Part shown: piece after piece, positions 10,243-19,152 of the stretch | Position numbering within the stretch: position 1 is the first letter of the stretch | Layout: the number at the start of each line of letters is the position of its first letter | NCBI GenBank assembly: GCA_015061945.1 | Contig: SUVP01000004.1 | Coordinates: forward strand, 1-64,000 | DNA: 64,000 bases | Direction of reading: 5' to 3' | Source of the DNA: Opitutales bacterium | GTDB taxonomy: Bacteria > Verrucomicrobiota > Verrucomicrobiia > Opitutales > Intestinicryptomonadaceae | Translations under genes and position numbers: made by a program | The notes under the pieces: model-generated | The model's database searches: none | Seen by the model: only the letters and a program-made list of their open reading frames with translations | Told to the model about the DNA's origin: nothing

Positions 10243-11471
10243 TTTCTCGATGTCTTTCCTGTTCTCGTCAATTTGATATCTTCAACAAATTTTATAATGC
10301 GTGGAATTTTGAATTCTTGCAATCTCGTTTTTAGATAATCACGAATTGATTTTTCATCGAGCGATTTAGCGACAACTTCAGCACAAATAACATTGCCCAA
10401 CACGCTATTTTTCTTGCCGAAAACACGCACCTGCGAAACAGGCGTGAGCGACAATATCGCATCTTCAACTTCGCTTGGATTAACTTTGTATCCACCCACA
10501 TTTATCATTTCGCCTTGCCTTGCGACAAATTTAATCGACAACGGATTTTCTGCGACAACCTCGACTAAATCGCCACTCCTGTACCACTGCCCCATCAACG
10601 ATAAATCAGCCGTTTGCCCCAACAAAGACTCGTGCAAAAGCAATTCGTTATCTACAATTTTAACAAGATTTTTCACTTCATCTCTCACAACAAAAACATC
10701 ATCTTGCGATGCGAACAGAGTGCCAACCTCAGTCGACGCATAGACGTTTGTAATCTTTGCATTTGGAAAAATTTTTGCGAGAAGTGTCGATGTTTTTTTG
10801 TCAAATTTTTCTCCGCCCGATGTTATGCGTTTCACAAAATCGAAACTTACATTTTGCCAAATTAACATTCTGTAAAACGTAGGCGTTGCCGATATGTGAG
10901 TGATTTTTTCTTTCTCTATAACACCAAAAATTTCATCAATCGATAGACCAAAAAGTCGCACAATTTTATTCTTATTTAAAAGTGCTTGAAAGAAAACTTG
11001 CACACCTGCAATATGAGTCGGGTTGTACGCAAAGCCCCAAATATCCAATGAATGCTGGCTTTTGCGTTTCGTAAAACGTGTTATAGATTGCAACGTATGC
11101 GAAACTTTTTTGGGGCGTCCAGTCGTCCCCGATGTAAAGAAAGTTATCTTTGCATTTTTAATGTTATCTAATCGGAGGACAAGCTCATCTACACTTTTTA
11201 AATCGTCATACGAGCGTGCAATTTTCATCTCGCTATACTCGCCATTTTGCAAATTTGTCAAACTCTCGATTTCAGATTCTGTAAAATCTGAATCAAGCAA
11301 AACGATTTCTTTTTCCGACAGTGTAGCAATTAAAATTTGCAAAAAACAATCGTAGATAGAATCAGTTTTTAAATAGAGCGAGAAGGATTTTGCCGAATTC
11401 AAATCAGCCAACAACGTTTTATACGAAACGCTTTTTTCAGAATCTAAAAAAAATATTTCCGACTCGCTCAT
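10239..11471 (-). CDS. AMP-dependent acyl-acid ligase (adenylating enzyme)
   Basis: A 410-residue member of the acyl-adenylate-forming (ANL) superfamily. The phosphate-binding loop TFFTSGTTGRPKK sits at residues 110-122. Later come YASTE (adenine/substrate region), YRSGD (the conserved hinge-side Asp) and a C-terminal TRTGKTSRK with the catalytic-lysine region. It is shorter than typical acyl-CoA synthetases (500 or more), mainly in the N-terminal part. The overlapping acyl carrier protein gene suggests that it activates a carboxylic acid as AMP ester and transfers it to the carrier thiol. The substrate is unknown. Four-base overlaps on both sides show a single tightly coupled operon. Confidence 0.88.
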   Translation of the reverse strand: MSESEIFFLDSEKSVSYKTLLADLNSAKSFSLYLKTDSIYDCFLQILIATLSEKEIVLLDSDFTESEIESLTNLQNGEYSEMKIARSYDDLKSVDELVLRLDNIKNAKITFFTSGTTGRPKKVSHTLQSITRFTKRKSQHSLDIWGFAYNPTHIAGVQVFFQALLNKNKIVRLFGLSIDEIFGVIEKEKITHISATPTFYRMLIWQNVSFDFVKRITSGGEKFDKKTSTLLAKIFPNAKITNVYASTEVGTLFASQDDVFVVRDEVKNLVKIVDNELLLHESLLGQTADLSLMGQWYRSGDLVEVVAENPLSIKFVARQGEMINVGGYKVNPSEVEDAILSLTPVSQVRVFGKKNSVLGNVICAEVVAKSLDEKSIRDYLKTRLQEFKIPRIIKFVEDIKLTRTGKTSRK

Positions 11472-11689
11472 ACCGAAATTCTATCGAGAATATCGCCGAT
11501 AGTATAAACTATTCCATCCTCAAAAACATCGACATCATACTCTACTTCAATCCTGACAGTGAACTCTGCCAAATCAAAAGAGTCGAAGCCCAAATCGCGT
11601 TTCAAGTCTGTTTCAGGCGAAATAGAATCGCACTTTTTGCGTCCGCGATTTTCAAGAATCGTATTGATTATCGATAACAAATTTTCCAT
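11468..11689 (-). CDS. acyl carrier protein
   Basis: A 73-residue acidic protein with the phosphopantetheine attachment motif DSFDLAE; Ser37 is the expected modified residue. Predicted four-helix layout and length fit stand-alone carrier proteins. It is the first gene of the ACP / AMP-ligase / SDR operon, overlapping the ligase gene by four bases. It is not next to any fatty-acid synthesis gene, so it is probably a dedicated carrier rather than housekeeping AcpP. A TTGACA (11720-11725, minus strand) lies 30 bp before the start, but no convincing -10 follows. Confidence 0.92.
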   Translation of the reverse strand: MENLLSIINTILENRGRKKCDSISPETDLKRDLGFDSFDLAEFTVRIEVEYDVDVFEDGIVYTIGDILDRISV

Positions 11690-11741
11690 AGAAATTTAGA
11701 CAACCCAATTACCCTACATTGTCAACGCAAATATGAAAAGC

Positions 11742-13979
11742 TTACTTCATCTGAAATTTTATATTTTTAATCTCCACAAAATCGCTCGGACGCATAGAGA
11801 TTGAGAACATTGCGATGTTTACAGTTGCCGTATTTTCTGGAGCGTATGATTGCACAAATATTGACATCCACGAAAAGTTTTTTATCGACGGTAAACGTTG
11901 TCTTGTTTGTGAAATCAACTTTTTATTTTTGTCGTAAAACGCCATCTCGATATAAAAAACTGCACCTAAATCGAGATTGCCCGAAACATCCATAGAGAAC
12001 CGATATTCCTTGTTCGGTGGCACGACAAACGTGCGATAAAAATACGCTGGCAACCACGATGACATCTTTATCGATTTATCAAATCTTCCGACATTTGAAT
12101 AAACATTTGGCGAGTGCTTAAAAGTCCATTTTGAGAAATTTATTTTCCCATTTTCAGTTTTGTCGATGTATTCTATTATATTGGCAACGCCCGAAAAATT
12201 GGGGTCTTTAGCCTGTTGCAATCGCATCTGCGACGGGTCCATATAATCGAGTTTATCCCATGCAGAAAAATCTACCTTTGGATACTTTGTGTTATTTTTA
12301 TACCTATCAAGATAAACTTTCAACGTGCGTTTTGATACATCTATGGCTTGCGAAATATCGTCAACTTTAGCCGAAAAATTCTTATCTTTTGGCGACAATA
12401 ACCACAACTTTTTTTGGAGATTATATGTGTGAATGTATGATTTTGTAATATCAAACATCAAACGCAGTTCATAGACTCTCATCTTCACAACAGGCGTTTT
12501 CGCCGAAGTTTCAGCCGATTGCAACGCACATTCCATTTCGTCCAGTGCGTCAGCTGAAAATACTTCAGCCTGCCCGTCTCGCTTGTATAAAGTCAGCCAC
12601 ATCGGAACATCCTTGCGAGCGTCCCACTGCTCTTTTGCAATGTCAAAAAATCGACGCACGTCAGTTGCTGTCTCTTTGTAAAAGTCTCGATAAAATTCGT
12701 TTTCGAGCTCGACTGGGTCGGCATCAATGTCGATAAGAAGATTTGAAAGCACCCAATATTTGCAAGCATCATACGCCCAATTCGGATACATCTCGCAATA
12801 ATAATATCTTGCTCCTTGAGCATACGCATTCTTCAGTCCGTCAGCGATGTGGTGCGTTATGTTGCGTGGAATAAAATAATCTTTGCCATAGTTGTAATCG
12901 TAAATTCCAAAGTGCTTAACACCACGTTTTCGCCAAGCTTTCATAAGGTTGATGTCTCGCTCGCGAGCTTCTTCGTTGAAATAATTTCCTCTGTCGCCAC
13001 ACAAGTAAACAATGATATTGTCTTCAAGTGGAATGGACGGTGGATTCTCAGAATTGATGTATGCGAGAGTCGATACCAACTTATCCGGATGAGCTTTTTT
13101 GAAATATCGTGCAATATCATTGGAAAAGCTGAAGACAAGATTCGAGAAATCGGCATATCCATTTGGAGTGAGACCACGCTTGTACATCAGCGAGTATTTG
13201 TCATCAGCAAATGCAGTAGAATCGGCATAAGATAGCGAGTAAACTTTTCTTTTGGGATTCTTTTTAAAATATTCGTGCGAGTGATTTTTAATAAAGTGCC
13301 GAAGCCCACCATTGCGAAAATCAATCATAGCCGACGGCGACCACTTTTCACGCACCCCACCAACCTCTGCCAAAAATTCGGGATTTTCCGTCGTTATATT
13401 TTCATCAATCAGACGAAACAAATAGTGGTTTGCCCCCATGTACGAAAATTCCTGTCCTGTAATACCTGCAAAAGATTTCTTTGCATACCCTATAGCACGT
13501 CCTTTGAACGAAGGTGATGTCGTATAAACGCCTCGCTTGATACGCCTACCCGATTCGCACTCTATGCCGATTTCAGACGGCACAAAAAACTTTATACCAC
13601 AAAATTCACGAAGAAACATTCCAAGTTTATTCAACGCATCCTCGCAATCGCAATACTCTATAATCGCCCTATTTTTCTCTATTGTAAAACTCAAATTATC
13701 ATCTGAATTACCGATATTTCTTTTATCTTTTTCACGTAAAAATATGGTAAATTTTTTGTCAATTTTTGGAGATTTATTTATGATATGATTAGGTAAAAAT
13801 TTAGACAAAATAATTTCTGTTTCAGATTTTGATTTATCTGAAGTTTCCGAAAAACAAATAACAAAATCATCATACCCGATAAACGCATTCGAGCAATCGC
13901 CACATCGAGTTCCCCAAGCCGACACAGCCGACACGACAACCAATAACAAGCATACAATTACTCTAACCCCAAATGCCAT
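11742..13979 (-). CDS. secreted DUF4838-type glycoside-hydrolase-like protein
   Basis: A 745-residue protein with an N-terminal signal peptide (about residues 1-22). An N-terminal region ending in FFVPSEIGIECESGRRIKRG resembles the accessory domain that precedes GH20/GH67-type barrels. The middle contains the block NWAYDACKYWVLSNL followed by DPVELENEFYRDFY, which is characteristic of DUF4838 proteins. The C-terminal ~180 residues look like a beta-sandwich carbohydrate-binding-like domain. Function is unproven in the family; it is linked to glycan breakdown by distribution. It lies 52 bp upstream of the ACP operon in the same direction and could share its transcript. It is divergent from manC. 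Confidence 0.75.
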   Translation of the reverse strand: MAFGVRVIVCLLLVVVSAVSAWGTRCGDCSNAFIGYDDFVICFSETSDKSKSETEIILSKFLPNHIINKSPKIDKKFTIFLREKDKRNIGNSDDNLSFTIEKNRAIIEYCDCEDALNKLGMFLREFCGIKFFVPSEIGIECESGRRIKRGVYTTSPSFKGRAIGYAKKSFAGITGQEFSYMGANHYLFRLIDENITTENPEFLAEVGGVREKWSPSAMIDFRNGGLRHFIKNHSHEYFKKNPKRKVYSLSYADSTAFADDKYSLMYKRGLTPNGYADFSNLVFSFSNDIARYFKKAHPDKLVSTLAYINSENPPSIPLEDNIIVYLCGDRGNYFNEEARERDINLMKAWRKRGVKHFGIYDYNYGKDYFIPRNITHHIADGLKNAYAQGARYYYCEMYPNWAYDACKYWVLSNLLIDIDADPVELENEFYRDFYKETATDVRRFFDIAKEQWDARKDVPMWLTLYKRDGQAEVFSADALDEMECALQSAETSAKTPVVKMRVYELRLMFDITKSYIHTYNLQKKLWLLSPKDKNFSAKVDDISQAIDVSKRTLKVYLDRYKNNTKYPKVDFSAWDKLDYMDPSQMRLQQAKDPNFSGVANIIEYIDKTENGKINFSKWTFKHSPNVYSNVGRFDKSIKMSSWLPAYFYRTFVVPPNKEYRFSMDVSGNLDLGAVFYIEMAFYDKNKKLISQTRQRLPSIKNFSWMSIFVQSYAPENTATVNIAMFSISMRPSDFVEIKNIKFQMK

Positions 13980-14167
13980 TTATCTGAGAATGCTACTTTT
14001 TCATAACCACACTATCAAGCTAATAATATCAACTCAAAAAAACATCATCAAATATCCTAATAACTTTATATATAAATTCTGATCAAACTATTAAGCTTGC
14101 AATATTGCCTTATTATTGAATAAATGTCTTAAAACAATTAAACAGTTTAACTCTAAATCAATCAACG

Positions 14168-15517
14168 ATGGCAAAGAAAACAAATATGATTCTCCTCTCT
14201 GGAGGTTCAGGGAAAAGATTGTGGCCTCTTTCAAACGGAGTTCGTTCAAAACAATTTTTAAAAGTTCTCAAGTCAAATGACGGCTCCTACGAATCAATGG
14301 TACAACGAATCGTTCGCCAGATTTCAGAATCTACGATAGATGCATCTATAACTGTTGCCACCGGTATTTCTCAAATAGATTCCATTTCGAACCAATTAGG
14401 CAATAAGGTAGAAGTAGTAGCAGAACCCGAACGTCGAGATACATTTCCAGCTATTGCACTTGCGACTGCACATCTTTTCTTAAACAAAAAATGTGATAGA
14501 GACGAAACTATCGTAGTAATGCCAATCGATCCATACACAGAATTAGGATATTTTAAAACGATTTCCGAAATGGTAGAAGCCGTAGAAAATGACGAAGCAT
14601 CACTTGTTTTAATGGGGATCAAGCCAACCGAACCATCTACAAAATTTGGATATATAATTCCAGAAAATAAAGGAGAACACAAATCAAGAGTATCTCGTTT
14701 TACAGAAAAACCTTCAGAAGAAGTCGCTAAGGAACTTCTCGATAATGGTGCATTATGGAATGGTGGCGTATTTGCATTTAAACTTGGATATATGCTTGAT
14801 ATAATATCGAAATATATGCCATTAGATTCGTTTGAAAAAATCAAAAGTAATTATGATAAATTCCCCAAAATCAGCTTCGACTACGAGGTCGTAGAAAAAT
14901 CAAATTCAATTGCGGTAATCTCATTTTCAGGCAAATGGAAAGATCTTGGAACTTGGAATAGTCTTTTGGAAGAAATACCAGAAAACACCATTGGCAATGT
15001 AATTTTAGACGAAAAAACTTCTGGAACAAAAGCAATCAACGAATTATCCATTCCTGTAATATGCTTAGGGTTAAAAGATTCTGTAGTAGTAGCCAGTGCA
15101 GATGGTATTTTTATTGGCGATAAAGAATCGAGTGTTAATTTAAAATCGTATGCAGAATCAGTAGATGCACGCCCTATGTGCGAAGAACGTCGTTGGGGGA
15201 ATTATCGTGTACTATCATATGACGAATACGAAGACGGAGTAAAATCGCTCTCAAAAATTTTAACATTTAACAATGGTGGTTCTGTATCGTACCAAACACA
15301 CAACTTCCGAGATGAAGTATGGACAGTTGTAGACGGAAAAGGAAAATTAGTTCTTGAAGATAAAATCTCCGAAATAAGACGTGGAGATGTCATCAAAATA
15401 AAAGCAGGTGAAAAACATTCCGTAAAGGGTGTTGAAAATCTCCAAATCCTCGAAGTTCAAATCGGGAAAGAATTATCGGAATACGATATTCAACGTTACG
15501 ATTTCTCTTGGGAATAA
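14168..15517 (+). CDS. manC: mannose-1-phosphate guanylyltransferase (ManC/CpsB type)
   Basis: A 449-residue protein with two domains. The N-terminal nucleotidyltransferase starts MILLSGGSGKRLWPLSNG with the G-G-S-G-x-R/K pyrophosphorylase signature and a downstream SKQFLK; FTEKPS and WNGGVFAF are family blocks. The C-terminal part (about 335-449), from RRWGNYRVL onward, is a type II phosphomannose-isomerase cupin with EVWTVVDGKGK. It makes GDP-mannose from mannose-1-phosphate and GTP. The cupin may add isomerase activity, as in bifunctional family members, but I cannot tell whether it is active. It is the first gene of the rightward polysaccharide operon, with no clear Shine-Dalgarno sequence. 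Confidence 0.93.
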   Translation: MAKKTNMILLSGGSGKRLWPLSNGVRSKQFLKVLKSNDGSYESMVQRIVRQISESTIDASITVATGISQIDSISNQLGNKVEVVAEPERRDTFPAIALATAHLFLNKKCDRDETIVVMPIDPYTELGYFKTISEMVEAVENDEASLVLMGIKPTEPSTKFGYIIPENKGEHKSRVSRFTEKPSEEVAKELLDNGALWNGGVFAFKLGYMLDIISKYMPLDSFEKIKSNYDKFPKISFDYEVVEKSNSIAVISFSGKWKDLGTWNSLLEEIPENTIGNVILDEKTSGTKAINELSIPVICLGLKDSVVVASADGIFIGDKESSVNLKSYAESVDARPMCEERRWGNYRVLSYDEYEDGVKSLSKILTFNNGGSVSYQTHNFRDEVWTVVDGKGKLVLEDKISEIRRGDVIKIKAGEKHSVKGVENLQILEVQIGKELSEYDIQRYDFSWE

Positions 15518-15565
15518 TCAATTACCCGTTCACAGATTTCTTAATTTCCCTCACAACCTTTCGTT

Positions 15566-17104
15566 ATGCCCAAGAAACATAGTGAGAATGGTATTATTAT
15601 AAAAAATACAATACTGTTGTATTTTCGGATGATACTAATCGTACTTATAAATCTTTATATAAGTCGTGCAATATTGTCAACAATGGGAGTGAGTGACTTC
15701 GGGATATACGTTGTTATAGGTGGATTGGTAATGATGTTCTCAATTATGTCTGGCTCTCTATCTACAGCGATAAGCCGTTTTATAACATTTGAATTGGGGC
15801 GAAAAGATATATCTCAATTAAAGCGTGTTTTTTCTACATCTGTAATAGTACAAATTTTGATATCTATTTTAGTTGTTGTAGTAGGTGAAATCGTAGGAAT
15901 ATGGTTTTTAAACTACAAAATGAATATTCCATCCGATAGAATGATTGCAGCAAATTGGGTTTTGCAATGTTCTATTTTCACATTTGCAATAAACCTTATA
16001 AATATTCCGTACAATGCGGTAATCATAGCACATGAACATATGTCTGCATATGCGTATGTAAGTATATTTGAAATTCTTCTTAAATTGTTTTCAGTTTTGC
16101 TATTACCCATTCTACCATTTGATATGCTGAAATCATATGCGGTCTTACTTCTGATTTCCAGCGTACTAATAAGATTTTGTTATACGATATATTGCTACAA
16201 AAAGTTCGAGGAGTGTCGTGTAAAAATGATATTTGATAAACAGCTTGTCAAAGAAATGGGTGGTTTCGCAGGATGGAATCTTATAGGTAATAGTGCTTAT
16301 TTATTAAATACACAAGGCGTAAACTTATTATCGAATATCTTTTTTGGAGTTATAGTAAACGCTTCGCGTGGGATAGCAACACAGGTTGAACATGCCATAT
16401 CAATGTTTGTAAACAATTTCTCAATGGCGATAAACCCGCAAATAACTAAGTCATACGCAAGCGGAGATTTTAAACGTATGCACGATTTGATATGTTGCGG
16501 ATCAAAATGTTCATTTTTCTTAACTCTATTTATAGCCATTCCATTCTTACTTGAAACAGAATGGATACTTAAAACTTGGCTAGATGTTGTCCCTAATTAT
16601 GCGCCGACCTTCGTCCGTCTTACTATAATTGCAGTACTGACAACGGTGTTATCAAATGCACTCGTTACGGCGATGTTTGCGACCGGAAAAATAAAAAAAT
16701 ATCAAATAATTGTAGGACTAACAGGTTCCCTTGTTTTCCCTACTACATGGCTATTTTTTGAGTTAGGATACCCCGCTTCTTCCGCTTATATTATTTATGC
16801 AATAGGTTATTTCATACTACTATTCGTACGATTATATTTAATGCGAGAAATGATAAAATTGTCCATAATGCGATTTACAAAAGACGTAATAGTAAAATCT
16901 ATCACAGTTTTTACAATAGCATCAATATTACCATTTTTTATTCACAATCTAATGGAAGAATCGTGCTTAAGGACAATAGTTGTTTCTCTTATATCAAGCA
17001 TCTCTATATTTTCTACTATCTATATAATTGGGCTTGAAAAGGCTGAAAAACGTTATATTGTGGACCAAATAAAATACTTTATTGAAAATAAATTTGCTCG
17101 GTAA
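15566..17104 (+). CDS. Wzx-type polysaccharide flippase (MOP/MATE superfamily)
   Basis: A 512-residue, strongly hydrophobic protein with about 12-14 predicted membrane helices. It begins with a short basic tail and then an ILLYFRMILIVLINLYISRA helix, and carries the amphipathic MGVSDFGIYVVIGG stretch typical of O-antigen/teichoic-acid flippases. The expected role is to flip lipid-linked repeat units across the inner membrane. Position in a glycosyltransferase operon supports this. It has 49 bp to manC upstream. It is followed directly by the remains of an SDR gene. Confidence 0.88.
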   Translation: MPKKHSENGIIIKNTILLYFRMILIVLINLYISRAILSTMGVSDFGIYVVIGGLVMMFSIMSGSLSTAISRFITFELGRKDISQLKRVFSTSVIVQILISILVVVVGEIVGIWFLNYKMNIPSDRMIAANWVLQCSIFTFAINLINIPYNAVIIAHEHMSAYAYVSIFEILLKLFSVLLLPILPFDMLKSYAVLLLISSVLIRFCYTIYCYKKFEECRVKMIFDKQLVKEMGGFAGWNLIGNSAYLLNTQGVNLLSNIFFGVIVNASRGIATQVEHAISMFVNNFSMAINPQITKSYASGDFKRMHDLICCGSKCSFFLTLFIAIPFLLETEWILKTWLDVVPNYAPTFVRLTIIAVLTTVLSNALVTAMFATGKIKKYQIIVGLTGSLVFPTTWLFFELGYPASSAYIIYAIGYFILLFVRLYLMREMIKLSIMRFTKDVIVKSITVFTIASILPFFIHNLMEESCLRTIVVSLISSISIFSTIYIIGLEKAEKRYIVDQIKYFIENKFAR

Positions 17105-17105
17105 A

Positions 17106-17307
17106 ATGAAACTGAAGACATTTATCAAAAAATTAATTTTGTTGTTCGTTCCCGAAGAAACATATTACAGTAAAAGTATATTATATTTCCCAAAATGAAA
17201 AATTGAAAGGAAAGAAAATTCTTATAACAGGTGGCGAAAGAGGACTCGGTGCAACGATGGCAGAAAAATTCACAAGAGAAGGAGCTTCTATCTTAATTTG
17301 TGGATAA
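17106..17307 (+). pseudogene. truncated and frameshifted SDR gene remnant
   Basis: An ATG one base after the flippase stop opens a 30-codon frame (17106-17198). It reads like the variable N-terminal tail of polysaccharide-locus SDRs. In the +1 frame, from 17194, there follows a readable SDR start: KGKKILITGGERGLGATMAE, with a GG-x-R-G-x-G variant of the cofactor loop, one helix and a second strand, before a TAA at 17305-17307. The remaining ~200 residues are absent and the next gene starts 40 bp later. So it looks like a decayed oxidoreductase gene that probably worked with the TPP enzyme downstream. A 30-residue peptide gene is a less likely reading. Confidence 0.7.
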
Positions 17308-17346
17308 ATTGTTAATTTACTAAAATAATAGAAAATTAGAAACGAT

Positions 17347-19119
17347 ATGAATACATATTACACGAATGAACATGCTATACTAATTATTTTAAGTTTACTA
17401 AAGAAACATGGGATAAGAAAAGTAGTTGTATCCCCGGGTGCTACAAATATAACGCTTGTTGCGAGCATGCAACAAGACCCTTTCTTTGAGATATATTCTT
17501 CGGTAGATGAACGTTCAGCAGGATATATCGCGACAGGACTTGCTTCGGAATCGGGTGAACCAGTTGTGCTTTCTTGCACTGGTGCTACAGCATCGAGAAA
17601 TTATATGCCAGCTTTGACAGAAGCTTACTATAGAAAACTCCCAATCCTTGCCATAACTGCAACACAAGGCGATGAAAGATCTTATCATAACATCCCACAA
17701 GTTATAGACAGAACAACAGTCCCTAACGATATAGCAAAATTAAGCGTAAGTATTCGAGCATGCAAAGATGAAAAAGATGAGTGGGAAGCTACAATAAAAG
17801 CAAACAAAGCAATTCTTGAACTTACCAGAAACGGAGGCGGACCCGTTCATATAAATCTTGCGACAACATATAGTCGCGATTATTCGGTAAAGGAGCTTCC
17901 CGATGTAAGAGCAATAAAACGCATAACGACATCTGACAAATATCCAGAAATTCTATCATCAAAGAAAATTGCTATTTTTATTGGTTCGCACAAGGATTTC
18001 TCAGAAGAAGAAACCAACGCAATAGATTCGTTCTGTGCTACATATAATGCAGTTGCTTTGTGCGACCATACAAGTGGATACAAAGGCAAGTACGCTGTTC
18101 ACCACGCCTTAGTATTGTCTCAACAATATTACAAATCGGTTCTATCTCAAATAGACTTGCTCATACATCTTGGAGAAATTTCTGGTGATTATTGCACAAC
18201 AGATAAATTAAAACCTAAAGAAGTATGGCGAGTTTCTCCCGATGGAGAATTAAGAGACACGTTCAAGACACTGCAATACATTTTCCAAATGCAAGAGATT
18301 GAGTTCTTCCAAAACTACAAAAAGGAAGAACAGATATCTAAAAATACATTGTTAAACGAATGTAATACAGAATACGAGTACGTTTATAATTCCTTACCCG
18401 ATGTAGACTTCTCAAATATTTGGATAGCTAAAAATTGTATATCTCAAATTCCCGAAAATTCAGTTGTGCATTTTGGAATATTAAATTCACTAAGATCTTG
18501 GAATTTTTTCAAACTTCCAGAATCAGTAAAATCATATTGCAATGTCGGCGGATTCGGAATTGATGGAGCAATTTCAACTATTATCGGTGGTGCACTTGCA
18601 AAACCAGATAAATTGCACTTTGCTATATTAGGCGACCTTGCGTTCTTCTATGATATGAATGCACTTGGCAATAGACACCTTTTGAAGAATATAAGAATCT
18701 TACTTATCAATAATGGCAAAGGTACGGAATTTAGGAACTACAATCACCCCGGTGCTGTATTTGGAGAAAAAGCAGATGATTATATTGCAGCTGGTGGACA
18801 CTATGCATGCCAGTCAAAAACTCTTGTAAAGAATTACGCCGAAGCATTAGGATTCAAATATCTTAGTGCATCTGATAAACCAGAATTAATTGAAGCAAGT
18901 AAGATATTCTTTACAGAACAAGTATCAGACAAACCGATGTTACTTGAGGTATTCACGGAATCGAAAAAAGAAAGCGATGCACTATTTTCTACGCGTAATG
19001 CAATAACCGATAACAAAACATTTATAGAATTAAGACAAACGGGTGCATCTATTGCCAAAAGTGTCTTACCTAAAGACAGTTATAATAAGATAAAAAATAT
19101 AGCTAAGAAATTTTTGTAA
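17347..19119 (+). CDS. thiamine-diphosphate-dependent enzyme, MenD-like
   Basis: A 590-residue protein with the three-domain layout of TPP decarboxylases and synthases. The N-terminal Pyr domain has VSPGATN (28-34) and Glu55 in VDERSAGY, the cofactor-activating Glu position. The C-terminal PP domain has the GD...NN cofactor motif: Gly429-Asp430 and Asn455-Asn456. The start resembles MenD and other polysaccharide-locus TPP enzymes more than acetohydroxy-acid synthase. Its reaction is probably a decarboxylation or carboligation that makes an unusual sugar or substituent; the locus lacks other menaquinone genes. The SDR normally found beside such enzymes is broken just upstream, so the product may not be made as in the ancestral locus. 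Confidence 0.8.
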   Translation: MNTYYTNEHAILIILSLLKKHGIRKVVVSPGATNITLVASMQQDPFFEIYSSVDERSAGYIATGLASESGEPVVLSCTGATASRNYMPALTEAYYRKLPILAITATQGDERSYHNIPQVIDRTTVPNDIAKLSVSIRACKDEKDEWEATIKANKAILELTRNGGGPVHINLATTYSRDYSVKELPDVRAIKRITTSDKYPEILSSKKIAIFIGSHKDFSEEETNAIDSFCATYNAVALCDHTSGYKGKYAVHHALVLSQQYYKSVLSQIDLLIHLGEISGDYCTTDKLKPKEVWRVSPDGELRDTFKTLQYIFQMQEIEFFQNYKKEEQISKNTLLNECNTEYEYVYNSLPDVDFSNIWIAKNCISQIPENSVVHFGILNSLRSWNFFKLPESVKSYCNVGGFGIDGAISTIIGGALAKPDKLHFAILGDLAFFYDMNALGNRHLLKNIRILLINNGKGTEFRNYNHPGAVFGEKADDYIAAGGHYACQSKTLVKNYAEALGFKYLSASDKPELIEASKIFFTEQVSDKPMLLEVFTESKKESDALFSTRNAITDNKTFIELRQTGASIAKSVLPKDSYNKIKNIAKKFL

Positions 19120-19152
19120 TATTTTTTCTTACCTATAAACAGTATAACAATA

